From NCBI RefSeq assembly GCF_958298935.1, contig NC_084942.1, positions 5,897,501-5,961,500 of the forward strand: DNA of 64,000 bases, written 5' to 3'. A model generated the notes under the pieces. The model did not search any database and had not been told where the DNA came from. It saw only the letters and a list, made by a program, of their open reading frames with translations. This stretch comes from Phragmites australis (taxonomy: Eukaryota > Streptophyta > Magnoliopsida > Poales > Poaceae). Within the stretch, counting starts at the first letter, position 1; every line of letters begins with the position of its first letter. The translations under genes and the position numbers were made by a program. Shown piece after piece: positions 12,180 through 23,688 of the stretch.

Positions 12180-13676
12180 GTCGGTGTATCAGGAACCGGG
12201 GGTCCCTGAGTCCCGAGGCCAGGCCAGCCGTCCGCCACGTGTCACCATCCCGCGAGGTCCCTCCTGCGGGATGAGGAAAGTCTAAGTTCCGGGAGAAAGT
12301 GTTCGGGGCCACAGTCTCTGGTCCCCGAGCACCCTAGTTCCCCGATGACCCGCAGAGTCTAAGTTCCGGGAGAAGGTGTTCGGGGCCACAGTCTCTGGTC
12401 CCCGAGCACCCTAGTTCCCCGATGACCCGCAGAGTCTAAGTACCGAGAAGAAAGTGCTCGGAGAGGCGTCCGGTCACCCCCGAGCACCCTAGTCCCCCAA
12501 TGATCAGAAGGGCTAAGTTCCGGGAGAGAGTGCTCGGGGACTGCGCACAGCAGTCCCCGAGCGAACGGTTCCCCGAGGGCCAGTGCGAAAGTTCTCGGGA
12601 GAGAGTGCTCGGGGAGGTGAACAGTACCCCCGAGCACCCGGTACCCCGAAGACAAAGATAGGCATTCTCGAGAGAGAGTGCTCGGGGAGGTGAACGGTAC
12701 CCCCAAGCACTCGGTTCCCCGACGACCCAGAGAGGCCCCCAAGGGGCCCACCGATGAGGTGTCCACCCGTCAGAGGTCCAAGGCCGCATTAAATGAGCGC
12801 GCGTGGCCTGACATATCCAACTGCTCCCGCCGCGGCGTCAGTTGCTGCCATGCTTTGGCAGAGGGGCGTGGGGCTATTAATTGCACGGGTCCCGTCCCGT
12901 ATCATCCGGTGTGTCTCAGGATAACATTGCCAGGATCAAAGCGTTCCGCCTGCCGCCCTGCCGTGGCAGAGGAACAAGACAGAGCGGGCACGCCGGGTGG
13001 CTCTGTGGCTGCCCGGTGGGCCCTCTCAACGGCGCCCGTTGCCAGGGCGTCCACAGTGATAAGTGACCGGACGCGCGCCGCATTTTTCCACCTCCCCAGT
13101 CACTTCGCTCATAGGAAATGATGACGCCTTTCTCAGTCGTGGCGTCTTGGAACTTGTGCCCCCTCCTTCCCGTTCGGAGCATGTCGCAGCCGGCAAGTGC
13201 ATAAAAGAGTCGGCACACAGAAGAGAGGGGGGGATCGGAGAAGAAAAAGCCCAAGCAATCAACCGCAAGGGACGAGTTGACTGACGAAGAAGACGAATCC
13301 CACAACGAACCAAGCTAACAGACGAGGACATTGTGAGCAAGCCTGAGCAGAGCTCCTGCCGAAGAGCAAGGAGCCTCAAGCTCTTAGTTAGACACAATAT
13401 TCTTGTAACTAGATACATCCTCGAGGGATCTCCCTCAGGACAGTTATTGCATCCATACAGGAGTAGGGTATTACGCCCCCGTGCGGCCCGAACCTGTCTA
13501 AACTCCGGTGCATTTATTTCTTTTTGCACTAGGTCGATCATCCCCCACCACCGGCCGTTGCATTTACATCCACTTCCATTTATTTCTCCGATGAACTTAT
13601 TCAGGATCATCCCCCCGGCCGAATCTCTAAAAAGGGGTCTCTCGGGATCCCTGCGACAGGTGCTAATCCTCCGACA
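12180..13676 (+). mobile_element. Tat-family solo LTR nested in older LTR
   Basis: A 1497-bp LTR starts GTCGGTGTATCAGGAACC (the first T of the expected TGTCGG is missing) and ends ATCCTCCGACA. A perfect 5-bp target duplication, ATACC, lies at 12175-12179 and 13677-13681. Joining the flanks restores the sequence of the related LTR (GATGA-ACCCCTA-CA), which confirms the insertion. Its start matches the reverse complement of the Tat LTR end at 55266, so it belongs to the same or a sister family. Only one LTR is present, with no internal region, so recombination removed the rest. Confidence 0.88.
12277..12725 (+). repeat. Hairpin tandem repeat in the solo LTR, period about 77 bp
   Basis: Six units share a TAAGTTCCGGGAGA... 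GTGCTCGGGG ... CCCCGAGCAC layout. The first two (about 12279-12355 and 12356-12432) are almost identical. Each unit contains an inverted pair, GTGCTCGGGG and CCCCGAGCAC, around a short loop that in some copies holds GTGAACAGTA. Confidence 0.85.
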
Positions 13677-14504
13677 ATACCCCTAGCATTGCCCATATCT
13701 CATCTTATTCTCACAACTCATCCAACCAACATCATCAACCCAATATTGTGATCATTGTGAAAGTAATTAACGGATATGCTCACAAACAATAAAATATTTC
13801 ACCACTCGACTTCTACCGGTGGCATGTGCATTGCTAAGCATTACGAGCAACTATTAAGTTAGACAATGTCATATTAAACCCAGATTAAAAGAATATAGAT
13901 AATCAATAATTCAAGGCAGGGGAAATAATGCATCAAATAGGCTCTACCCATGGAACTCGACATCAACTCACTAACATGCAAATATACATAAAGCATAATT
14001 TATCAATTGAGACGATATATGATCTAAAATAATAGGTGCAGTATGCTTAGATACTTGTCTTGCTGTTTTTCTTTAATTCGGGATCAACGACAACCTCCTC
14101 GTGATAACCCGCTACTCTCCAGTTTGATGATCGCTAAAGAAAATAATGTATGATGATAAGCATGATGAAATGCTATGAAATATGTTTTATAATGCATGAG
14201 AACATCTTTCCTAATTAGAACGAGTGATAAGAAAACTAGCGAAATTGGTTTCACCAATTTTGGACTCGTAAAGAATTAACGGTGAATCAATGAAGCCTTA
14301 AACTAATTAATTTATCTCAAAATTTTAATTAATTATTTTATGGCTGTGGAAAAGTTTAATAGGTAGATTAAGTTATTATGAAACTAACAAAATTAGTTTC
14401 ATAATTTTTGGAGCTACAGAGAATTTATTATGAATTTTACAAGTTTCAACAAACAGTGAACTGCACTGAAACGATTCTGTGTGAGTTCACCGCGGTCAGA
14501 TCAC

Positions 14505-14660
14505 CAACATAGGCGGTCAGACCACTGGGAGTGGTGGTCGGACCGTGAGAAAAAGTGGTCAGACCACTGGCATGCAGAGAGATTTGGGGTCTGATGGTCA
14601 GACCGGACCCTTGGGCGGTCCGACTTCTGAAATGGCGGTTAGACCGCTGTGCTTAGCTGG
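14505..14660. repeat. GGTC(A/G)GACC palindromic repeat cluster
   Basis: About eight copies of the short near-palindrome GGTC(A/G)GACC with flanking GCGG lie inside the old LTR. More copies lie at 15225-15275 and, across the nested insertion, at 26740-26780. Confidence 0.75.
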
Positions 14661-15293
14661 AAGCACTTGGTGAGCTCACCAATGATGATTCCGGCGATAT
14701 CTTTGGCCAAGGCCGGCACCTAAATGCTTTATGCGACGAGGAGAACCTATTTTAGGTGGTTTGAGTGACATTCATGGTGCTAAAAGCTAGGGCCCTATGG
14801 ATCGACATCTATGGCTAGGGAGCTCGGTTCTATGGCTATGGAGAATGGAAGAACTTAGGGAAAACAAGGGAAAAGGGGGTTGGAGGAGCTTCACCTTGGT
14901 GTGGGGAAGCTTTCTTGTGGGCTGGCTGGATTTGGAGAAGCTCCGATGTGGAGATTGGCTCTGGGTGCTCCGACCGGCCTAGAAGTTGAAGAAGAGCTCG
15001 GGGCTTGCCCCAACGAAGAGGAGGATTAGGAATGAGCTCGTGGACGACGTGGGAGACTCATGGACGACGTGGGAGACTCATGGGAGCTCGTGGTGGTGGA
15101 TCTCTCCTCCTCTCTCCTTTTCTCTCTCTCTCTTTCTCTCTTTTCCTCTCTTGCTCGATGGGGAATAACGAATGAGAAGCAGGTGGGCGGATAAGACTTG
15201 GACGATGACTTTAAGTGGCGGTTCTAGGTACTGGCAGTCGGACCACGAGCTCAAGCAGTTAGACCGCCCTGGGACAGAGGAAAAAATGGCTCT

Positions 15294-15298
15294 GCTCG
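15294..15298. repeat. Target site duplication GCTCG, left copy
   Basis: Matches 26733-26737 exactly and abuts the TG of the left LTR at 15299. Confidence 0.93.
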
Positions 15299-18200
15299 TG
15301 TGAGGAACCGTCCAAATAGTATTCTAATTAATCATCAGGAGGATCATTATTCATAATCACAACCTCGACGATTAACCAGAATACCATTCCGGTAGTCCCG
15401 GCACGTGTTTTGTGCCCAGGATCGGAACACATGCCTTCCAACTCAAATATCACAACACAGTTTAATAGAGAGCAAATAATTAAACTGGATTACCATTGTT
15501 AAACAAGCAACTGCTTCCACAATTTACAACAAAATAGGAACAACAACAACTACTACGCAGCGGAAGAAAAACCTATACAACAAAAGAGTATGGAGCCGTA
15601 TGCCCTTAGGCTCCATACCAAAAGCGCCGGAGTTCGGAGTAGAAGGTGCTACTCCTGCCCGCCACCCTGATCGGCAGGCACAAAGTAGCCGAACACTGCC
15701 CCATCTTCGCCGACCTGCGAACCTGAAAGCAACTTAAGGGCAGCACCCTTAGTACGAAGGTACTAGCAAGTCTTACACAGTATGAGTATATATATTCTCG
15801 ACTCCAAGGATCATGCATTTAAAGCTGTAGCAAGGATTAAGACATGTTTAAGTTCATTAAGCGGTAAGCAACCTAGACTCTAGGTGTAAGCAACTGACTT
15901 AACCAACCACCGACTCAAACCCTGCCAACCACCTGATCAAAACAGATATGTAACAACAAATGTATAAAAGCAAACCATTCCCACCAAACCACCAACCACA
16001 TACCGACCAAACCACCCCAATCCAACCATGCCACAACCCACATCGAAACTCTACGACCAAAATATGGTCGCTCGGTGGAGATAAGCGATAGCGATGCTCA
16101 TGACCGAGAGCGCGGCAGCTCGAACTGATTATACACCCTGCAGGGGGATACTCCTGGACCCACACGACACAGGGACCATACGGCTTGTGCCACCCGCTAA
16201 GATGCGCACAAGGGGGTACCCGTGACAACCTTTCCCAACCAGGCCCAACCATGTGGATCAACCATAGCTCGGCGAGGCGGTATTAGAACTACTCCCCGAG
16301 CAAACTAATACCGCTAAAAGCCCGGACTCAAACCGGACTCACACCGTCTATGACGAGGCCCACATGACCAGGTCTGCGAAGGTAATCGGCTCGCCTACCA
16401 TTATATCAGCATGTGGTGAGTAAGGTATGTGCTAAAGCCGACTACACCGATGATCGGTGCTTAACCGGTGCAAGCGGTCTACGGTGTCCGGGTTCCCTCC
16501 CCGAACTGCCTGAGGACTCCTCGTGAGCAGATGACACCCCTAACACCGCCCACACCTCGTCTCAACTCACCACTCACCAAACCGACTCATCATCAACACA
16601 ACCATAAGTGCGAACAAATAATAAGTCCTAGGCTCGCGACAACGGTGGACGCCGTCGTCGACTTCTACCGGAAAGCCTAAGTACCACTAAGCATAGCGAA
16701 CTAAAATTAGACCTCGATGACACCACTAGGCTCCTAGGAACAACACATGACACGTGACCGAAATGGGATAATGCATCGGCATAGGTTCTACCCAACTCAG
16801 TACCCGACACATGCAATGTATACATAAGCGTAGATAACATATTAAAATTTCGAGTAGACACGGTGCAATATGAACGATGCTTGCCTTGCTGCCCTGAATC
16901 CGAAAGGTGGGACGCCTCACGATCGCCCACGGCCTCCGGGATCGACGGATCGGCGTTCACTACAGAGAGCAACGCGTGCAATGTAATGAGCATGTATGAA
17001 ATGCGATCATGTAAGAAAAATATGCTCCACAATACATGACAACATTATTCCAAGATCGTACTGTCCAAACCAGAATTTTCCAAGTGGTCTCAAAAAGTTT
17101 GGAGTTCCTACGAACTAACTACGAATTTTACAAGCTATCAGCTATCAGGAAAGCCTGATAAACCGTGCTCGGGGTGCCCGGGGTGAACAGTACTCACGGG
17201 CACCCGGGGTGCTCGGGATGAACAGTACCCGGGGGTGCTCGGGTGAACAGTACCCGGGGTGCTCGGGTGACCGCGCTCGTGCTCGGGTGAACAGTACCGG
17301 GGGGTCGTCGGGTGAACAGTACCCGGGGTGCTCGGGAGTGCTCGGGGTGACTGCGCTCGTGCTCGGGTGAACAGTACCAGGGGGTCGTCGGGTGAACAGT
17401 ATCAGGGGGTGCTCGGGTGAACAGTACCCGGGGTGCTCGGGTGAACAGTACTCGGCGCTACAGTAAAAATCAGCCTCGCGCAGCTCCAGAACAGCAGCCA
17501 TTACGAAGGGAAAAATTAGGCTAAACTAACCTGAGAGTCTCTCTAAATCAAAAGTAAAAATGCCTAGAAGGGTGTACAGGGTCTAGACTTTGCTCAACCG
17601 CATGGCAACATGATTCCTAACTCAAATCCACAGAAATCCTCATTTGTTCCCAGACTGCAGAACTTTAAGAACCTTGCAACCCTAGTTCCAGATTCAAGAT
17701 CTATCCAACCAAAAATGAGCATACATGCCATGGGAGCCTAGCAGACTCACCCAATGTCCTTTGCTGAGGTTGGTGATCGCCAGTTGAAGGAGGAAACGAC
17801 GGAAAATGGCTTGAAGAAGAGAGGAAAAACTGCTGCTTCCTTGCTTCTCCCAAAGAACACCAAACAAGTTCAGAACCAGCTCGAATTCCTTCGGGGAAAC
17901 TGAAAATGAATTGGATGGACGAGTAGTCCTTGAGCTGGTGGTCTCGTGAGTACCACATACGTACCTTGATCTTGCTCCCAGAGGTAGGGATCCAAAGGGG
18001 AAAAAAGGAAGCCTAAGGGAGAGAGTGAGAGAGACAGCCAACTCCAACTTGCTTCCTCAAAAAGCCTTATCTGGTGGAGTGGGTGAGTAGTACGTATGGG
18101 CAAGCTTTTTAGGGGGAGAGAGAGTGTTGTCCACTTATAGAGAGATATTTTCCACCCAAGTGGGCCCCATTTACCTAGCGGAAAGTCCAGACTTGCTTCC

Positions 18201-18342
18201 AGCTCCTTTATTTCTCTTAGTTTTTCCTTCTCCCACCTCATTGACTCAAAGTGAAGTGCTCCAGTGACCCAAACTGGAACATGAAGCTGAAATTGCATGT
18301 TTTAGGATTAAAACACACAATTATGGATTTCGGAACGTGACA
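15299..18342 (-). repeat. 3' LTR of the young gypsy element (left copy)
   Basis: 3044 bp, plus-strand ends TGTGAGGAACCG and CGGAACGTGACA, so on the element strand it runs TGTCACGTTCCG to CGGTTCCTCACA. It contains the GC-rich repeat block at 17160-17456. Short open frames in it are repeated exactly in the other LTR and are not genes. Confidence 0.95.
17160..17456. repeat. GTGCTCGGG / GAACAGTACC repeat block, left LTR
   Basis: Irregular 20-40 bp units built from GGTGCTCGGG, GTGAACAGTACC and CGGGGTG, about ten copies. The core is shared with the Tat LTR repeats at 12.3-12.7 kb and 54.5-55.2 kb, although these LTRs are otherwise unrelated. Confidence 0.85.
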
Positions 18343-18360
18343 AACCTCCCCCCCTAAAAA
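18343..18360 (-). promoter_or_regulatory. Polypurine tract
   Basis: On the minus strand a purine run (TTTTTAGGGGGGGGAGGTT) lies directly upstream of the TGTCACG start of the 3' LTR. This is the expected position for the plus-strand DNA primer in reverse transcription. Confidence 0.85.
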
Positions 18361-18451
18361 GAATCTCGTCCCGAGATTCAGTACGAGTCGTGGAGAGAAC
18401 GATGAGCACACTCATGTGAGAGATTCCAAATATGCCATATTACGACATCTT

Positions 18452-21400
18452 TCACAAGTCCTCAAAGAACTCAGGATACTCGGAGCGGAGCTTATCTTCC
18501 CGCTCCCATGTCGCTTCGGCTTCTGTATGGTGGCTCCATTGGACTTTCAGGAATTTGGTAGAGTGGCGTCGTGTCTTGCGCTCGGCTTCATCCAAGATAC
18601 AAATTGGTCGCTCACAATATGTCAAATCCGGTTGCAACTCTTGGGGTGCAATATCAACGACTTCCGTCGGGACTCGGAGACACTTCTTCAATTGTGACAC
18701 ATGGAACACATTGTGTACGGCGGAGAGAGACGGAGGCAAGTCCAACTGGTACGCGACCTCTCCACGCCGAGCAAGAATCTGAAATGGGCCAACATACCGA
18801 GGTGCCAATTTGCCTCGGACTTGGAATCGACGAACGCCTTTGAGAGGTGAGACCTTCAGGTACACGTGATCCCCCACCTCAAATGTGAGCTCTCGGCGAC
18901 GTCGATCCGCATAGCTCTTCTGCCTAGACTGGGCCGTGAGAATACTCTTGCGGATATTCCGGACATGGTCTTCTGCCTCCTTGACCAAATCCGGACCCAG
19001 AAAAGCCCGCTCACCGGATTCGGACCAATTCAGTGGTGTACGGCACCTCCGACCATAGAGGGCCTCGAACGGCGCCATCCCAATACTAGCCTGGAAACTG
19101 TTGTTATACGAAAATTCCGCGAACGGCAGGCATATGTCCCACTTCTTCCCATAAGTGAGCACACAAGCACGGAGCATATCTTCGAGAATCTGATTTACCC
19201 TCTCCGTCTGACCATCCGTCTGCGGGTGATACGCCGTGCTGTGGAACAATTCGGTTTCCATAGCCTCCTGGAAACTTCTCCAAAAATGAGAAGTAAACTG
19301 TGTACCCCGATCAGAAACGATCTTCTTCGGCACTCCATGGAGACAAACGATTCTAGTGAGGTACAACTCCGCATACTGCTTAGCAGAATAAGTGGTCCTG
19401 ACAGGAAGGAAATGCGCGGACTTTGTCAACCGGTCCACGATGACCCAAATAGAGTCATACCCACTCGAAGTCTTCGGTAAGCCGGAAATGAAATCCATCC
19501 CAACTTCTTCCCACTTCCAAGATGGAATGGGCAAAGGCTGGAGTGTGCCGGCAGGCTTGATGTGTTCAGCCTTCACCCTTCGGCAGACGTCGCACTCAGA
19601 CACATACCTAGCAATCTCCCGCTTCATGCGAGTCCACCAGAAACGGGGTTTCAAATCCTGATACATCTTCGTACTGCCAGGGTGAATGGATAGCAATGAA
19701 TCATGAGCCTCATCAAGGATCTTCTTCCTCAGCGCCTCGACCCTCGGAACCACTAGACGGTCCCCAAACCAGATAACGCCTTGATCATCCTCAGTAAAGC
19801 ACAAGGCCTGCCCGATCTTCCTCTTCTCTCGAATTCGGGTCATACCCTTATCATCCCTCTGTGCAGCCTTAATCTCATCAATGAGCGTGGACTTGATTTC
19901 GAGATTGGCAATAAAACCATCCGGCACCATATCAAGCCCAAGACGCCGGAAATCGTCGCATAACGTGGAATCCGTCGGCGAGGCTACAAAACAGTGACAA
20001 TGAGCCCTTCGACTCAAAGCATCGGCGACCACATTCGCCTTGCCAGGATGGTAGTGAACCTCCAGTTCGTAGTCTTTGATCAACTCAAGCCACCTGCGCT
20101 GCCTCATGTTCAAGTCTGACTGTGTGAAGATGTACTTCAGGCTCTTGTGATCCGTGTAGATATGGCACAAGTTGCCCATCAAGTAGTGACGCCACATCTT
20201 CAGAGCGTGCACGACAGCTGCAAGTTCAAGATCATGTGTCGGATAGTTCTCCTCGTGACGCTTCAGCTGTCGGGATGCATATGCAACGACTCGGTCCTCC
20301 TGCATCAAAACACAGCCGAGACCGATGCCGGACGCGTCGCAATACACATCAAATCCTCTGGTCACATCAGGTTGAGCAAGCACTGGAGCGGTCGTGAGCA
20401 GCTTCTTCAATGTCTGGAAGGCAGACTCACAGGCATCTGACCACTCAAACACGCTGCCCTGCTTCAACAACTGAGTCATCGGCTTCGCAACCTTGGAGAA
20501 GTTCTCGATGAACCGACGGTAATAGCCTGCAAGTCCAAGAAAACTCCGGATCTCACTGACATTCTGGGGCTGAACCCAGTCGAGCACATCCTGCACCTTG
20601 CTCGGGTCAACTGCCACTCCGTTCTCTGATAGAACATGTCCCAGAAAAGCCACCTCCCTGAGCCAGAACTCACACTTGCTGAACTTGGCATACAACTGAT
20701 GCTCTCGGAGCCTGCCCAGAACAATACGGAGGTGCCCAATGTGCTCTTGTACAGTCTTGGAGTATATCAGAATGTCGTCAATGAAAACAATGACAAACTT
20801 GTCCAACTCCTCCATGAATACCGAGTTCATGAGGTACATAAAGAAAGCCGGCGCATTAGTCAAGCCAAACGACATAACGGTGAACTCATACAAGCCGTAT
20901 CTAGTAGAGAATGCTGTCTTTGGAATATCCTCAGGTCGGACCTTGATCTGGTGATAGCCCAGCCTCAAGTCAATCTTTGAGAAGACTCGGGCTCCAGTCA
21001 ACTGATCAAACAAGATGTCAATCCTAGGAAGCGGATACACATTCTTCACCGTGACTGCATTCAGCGGACGGTAATCAACACACATCCGGAGAGTGTCGTC
21101 CTTCTTCTTCACGAATAGAGCCGAGCATCCCCAAGGTGAGGAACTAGGACGAATGAAACCCTTCGCCAGCAGCTCCTGGATCTGCTTCTTCAGCTCAACT
21201 AGCTCAATTGGCGACATCTTATACATCTTCTTCGAAACCGGGGCCGCACCGGGCACGAGATCAATAGAGAACTCCACTGCCCTACCAGGCGGCATTCCAG
21301 GCAACTCATCCGGAAAGACATCCGGAAATTCCCACACCACAGGAATGGTCTCCATAACCCTGGTGGGGACAGCCTTTACGGCGAACAGGCAGGACTTGAC

Positions 21401-22912
21401 ATCCTCTAGCTTTAAGTGGACCCGAGTACCTGACAGACCATTGAGGGTGACGGTCCGCCGAGCACAGTCCAACACAGCCTTGTTCTTGGAGAGCCAATTC
21501 ATCCCCAGAATAATATCAATTCCCTTCGAGTTCATCACTAACAGATTGACACAGAAGGGAACTCCGTTGACAATTACCGCCGCTTTATTCACACACTGGT
21601 TGATTAAAACTTTGGCCCCTGGGGCGTCTATAAGGTACGGTGTGTGGGTAGCACTGACTCTCAACCCACTTTTCCAAACATAACCCGAAGATATAAAGGA
21701 GTGAGAGGCTCCTGAATCAAACAAAACCACTGCAGAAAAGATGTCAGAGTTGAAACTCATATCCAACGTACCCATTAGGACGGTGTCACCCTCCTGAACC
21801 TCGTCGGCGGTAGTGTGGCGAGCTCGACCACGCTTGGGAACGTGAGTCGCCTGCGAAGACTGCGGTGCTGACTGAGCCGGCGGTGGTCGCGGGGCACTCA
21901 GCGCGGTTCCTGGCCTCGGATACGGGCACTCCCTCGAGAAATGGCCGACGCGGCCGCAGTTGAAGCACGGACCGCATGAGCCACCGGTCACGCTCACTTG
22001 GGAGCCGGCGGGTCGTGCAGCCTGCCCTTGTGGGGCGGAGAACGCAGGACGTGGTACAAACCACATCGGTCGTGGGTATCCAGCCGACGGCACCTGAAAC
22101 TGTGGAGGCTGACTCTCAGTGCGGGTGCGCTGCGAGCTCCCACCCACAGAAGACGAGGAACCCCTCTTCCGCCTCTTCTCCTCTTGGTGGCTCCTATACT
22201 TGAGCTCCACTGTGATCGACGTGCTCACCAACTCGTTGAAGTCGGCGAACTTATGCGCGGACAACCGGTCCTGCATCTTCGAGTTCAGGCCATTCACAAA
22301 GCGGCGCTGCTTGCGCGCATCCGTGCTGACCTCCTCGGTAGCATATTGTGCAAGGTGGTTGAACACCTGCACGTACTCCATCACCGCCCGACCTCCTTGC
22401 TTGAGGTCCTCAAACTCCCGCCTCTTAGCCTCCATGAGGCCACTCGGTATGTGAAACGAGCGGAAGGCCTCGCGAAACTCCGCCCATGACACGCGGTGAT
22501 CGGCGGGGTGCATGGCCAGAAAGCCGGACCACCACGCACCCGCCGGGCCCTGAAGCTGATGGGCGGCGAAGAGCGCCTTCTCGTGATCCTCACAACGAAG
22601 AAGGGCGAGCTTCTGCTCAATCGTCCGGAGCCAATGATCAGCATCGAGAGGATCCTCAGCTCGCGAGAAGACCGGCGGCTGAGTCCGCAAAAAGTCCGAG
22701 AAGTCGTCTCGGCGCACGGCCCCACCTCCTCCATGAGGAGCCGCGTTGCGCACGAGAGCCTCCAGGAGCGCTTGGTTCGTCTGGAGGAGAGCGTGATTCG
22801 CTTGGCGGTTCTGCTCAATTTGCATGAGCACTTCCGCCATGGTCGGCGGTGGAGGAGGGTTGTTCTGACCGGAACCCTCCGGAACCTCTCCACTACGCCG
22901 AGTGACAACCAT
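18452..22912 (-). CDS. gag-pol polyprotein of the Ty3/gypsy element
   Basis: An uninterrupted frame of 1486 residues starts at ATG 22912-22910 (MVVTRRSGE). Domains in order: retrotransposon gag capsid (about 80-245); CCHC zinc knuckle [14 protein letters not shown] (316-329); aspartic protease with LFDSGAS (397-403); reverse transcriptase (about 560-760) with FIDDILIYS (710-718); RNase H (about 850-970) with YCDASG and YTDHKS; integrase with an HHCC zinc region (about 1070-1113) and catalytic D1140, D1201 and E1237 (35 residues between the last two, as in D,D35E); a GPF-type module (RYVGPFQI, about 1372-1379); and a C-terminal chromodomain-like tail ending [20 protein letters not shown]. The tail is the part thought to direct integration through chromatin marks. 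The protein makes the particle, copies the RNA and inserts the DNA. One residue in the RT block departs from the usual SGYHQI (here LGYHQI). No stop or frameshift is present, so it is probably functional. Confidence 0.95.
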   Translation of the reverse strand: MVVTRRSGEVPEGSGQNNPPPPPTMAEVLMQIEQNRQANHALLQTNQALLEALVRNAAPHGGGGAVRRDDFSDFLRTQPPVFSRAEDPLDADHWLRTIEQKLALLRCEDHEKALFAAHQLQGPAGAWWSGFLAMHPADHRVSWAEFREAFRSFHIPSGLMEAKRREFEDLKQGGRAVMEYVQVFNHLAQYATEEVSTDARKQRRFVNGLNSKMQDRLSAHKFADFNELVSTSITVELKYRSHQEEKRRKRGSSSSVGGSSQRTRTESQPPQFQVPSAGYPRPMWFVPRPAFSAPQGQAARPAGSQVSVTGGSCGPCFNCGRVGHFSRECPYPRPGTALSAPRPPPAQSAPQSSQATHVPKRGRARHTTADEVQEGDTVLMGTLDMSFNSDIFSAVVLFDSGASHSFISSGYVWKSGLRVSATHTPYLIDAPGAKVLINQCVNKAAVIVNGVPFCVNLLVMNSKGIDIILGMNWLSKNKAVLDCARRTVTLNGLSGTRVHLKLEDVKSCLFAVKAVPTRVMETIPVVWEFPDVFPDELPGMPPGRAVEFSIDLVPGAAPVSKKMYKMSPIELVELKKQIQELLAKGFIRPSSSPWGCSALFVKKKDDTLRMCVDYRPLNAVTVKNVYPLPRIDILFDQLTGARVFSKIDLRLGYHQIKVRPEDIPKTAFSTRYGLYEFTVMSFGLTNAPAFFMYLMNSVFMEELDKFVIVFIDDILIYSKTVQEHIGHLRIVLGRLREHQLYAKFSKCEFWLREVAFLGHVLSENGVAVDPSKVQDVLDWVQPQNVSEIRSFLGLAGYYRRFIENFSKVAKPMTQLLKQGSVFEWSDACESAFQTLKKLLTTAPVLAQPDVTRGFDVYCDASGIGLGCVLMQEDRVVAYASRQLKRHEENYPTHDLELAAVVHALKMWRHYLMGNLCHIYTDHKSLKYIFTQSDLNMRQRRWLELIKDYELEVHYHPGKANVVADALSRRAHCHCFVASPTDSTLCDDFRRLGLDMVPDGFIANLEIKSTLIDEIKAAQRDDKGMTRIREKRKIGQALCFTEDDQGVIWFGDRLVVPRVEALRKKILDEAHDSLLSIHPGSTKMYQDLKPRFWWTRMKREIARYVSECDVCRRVKAEHIKPAGTLQPLPIPSWKWEEVGMDFISGLPKTSSGYDSIWVIVDRLTKSAHFLPVRTTYSAKQYAELYLTRIVCLHGVPKKIVSDRGTQFTSHFWRSFQEAMETELFHSTAYHPQTDGQTERVNQILEDMLRACVLTYGKKWDICLPFAEFSYNNSFQASIGMAPFEALYGRRCRTPLNWSESGERAFLGPDLVKEAEDHVRNIRKSILTAQSRQKSYADRRRRELTFEVGDHVYLKVSPLKGVRRFQVRGKLAPRYVGPFQILARRGEVAYQLDLPPSLSAVHNVFHVSQLKKCLRVPTEVVDIAPQELQPDLTYCERPICILDEAERKTRRHSTKFLKVQWSHHTEAEATWEREDKLRSEYPEFFEDL

Positions 22913-23672
22913 TCTTGAAATGTAAAATAAAAGGGGGAAACGTCAAATTCCGACTCAGCACAATGCGTTCGCCGGATATATTGTTAGAATCCCGTAATAC
23001 ATGTACAAACATGAATGCATGCATGAATGCCATGAAATGATGCATGCTCGAACCTAGCTACCGCTTCTTTCTCAAAATAAGAATCGCACCTGCAAGCATC
23101 AAAATCACAGGCAGTTTATAATATCCAGAACGTACCCTTCGCGCTAGAAAGAGTAAGAGCGCGAACGGCCCTTGTACCACATGCCGTACAAGCGACAATC
23201 CATACGTCGACAACGACGTATTCACTTCCCGTAGACCCTACGGAACATCTCGTGTAAACGCCACACGAGTAGACGACCATGTCTCCCATCGCATGGTGGA
23301 TGTTCATACGCTATTGCTAGCGTATTCACTTCCCGTACGGATCACCGTACGGAACATGCTGGGCCCCTGCCTCGCATCCGGCTGAGCCCTCGGTGATTAA
23401 CCGCCACCGAGCGTCGTACCTTACCTTCCGACGATGCAAAGCCGAAGATGCAATGCTCAACATGAATCAATGCAGGGTCGAAAGCAAAACAACGTGGTAT
23501 AAGACATATAAACGTCCCTCATAATACGCATTTTAACTTAGGGGCATAAACGATAGCAGTTTAATACATATTAAACATGAAGAGGCATAAACATAAATTA
23601 TGGGTTGTTTAGGTGAAGTTGTCGACTTACTAAACAACGCACTAATTATGTTTAGGCTACTATATTAAACCA
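22913..23672 (-). other. 5' leader of the gypsy element
   Basis: Untranslated region between the primer binding site and the gag start. It contains short direct repeats (two ATTCACTTCCCGTA copies near 23219 and 23320). I see no extra gene in it. Confidence 0.6.
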
Positions 23673-23685
23673 GGCTCTGATACCA
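23673..23685 (-). promoter_or_regulatory. Primer binding site, tRNA-iMet
   Basis: TGGTATCAGAGCC on the minus strand, three bases after the end of the 5' LTR. It is complementary to the 3' end of plant initiator methionine tRNA, the usual primer for plant Ty3/gypsy elements. Confidence 0.93.
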
Positions 23686-23688
23686 AGC

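Larger units (their letters stand above)
13682..15298 (-). repeat. Old Tekay-like solo LTR, segment 2 of 3
   Basis: Continues segment 1 (CTAGCATTGCCC against CTAACACCGCCC, then CGACTTCTACCGG, GGATAATGCAT-like and GAATTTTACAAG words shared with the young LTR). Where the young LTR has GTGCTCGGG repeats, this one has copies of GGTCAGACC / GGTCGGACC (about 14505-14660 and 15225-15275). A CT run lies at 15117-15150. The segment ends at the target duplication GCTCG (15294-15298) of the young element. Confidence 0.75.

Noticed and set aside
12359..12789. Overlapping minus-strand frames of 65-135 codons with repeated motifs
   Set aside because: They are translations of the 77-bp hairpin tandem repeat in the solo LTR.
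17145..18298. Several 85-142 codon frames in the LTRs (also at +8390)
   Set aside because: They occur identically in both LTRs, lack domains and overlap the GC-rich repeats; LTR sequence, not genes.
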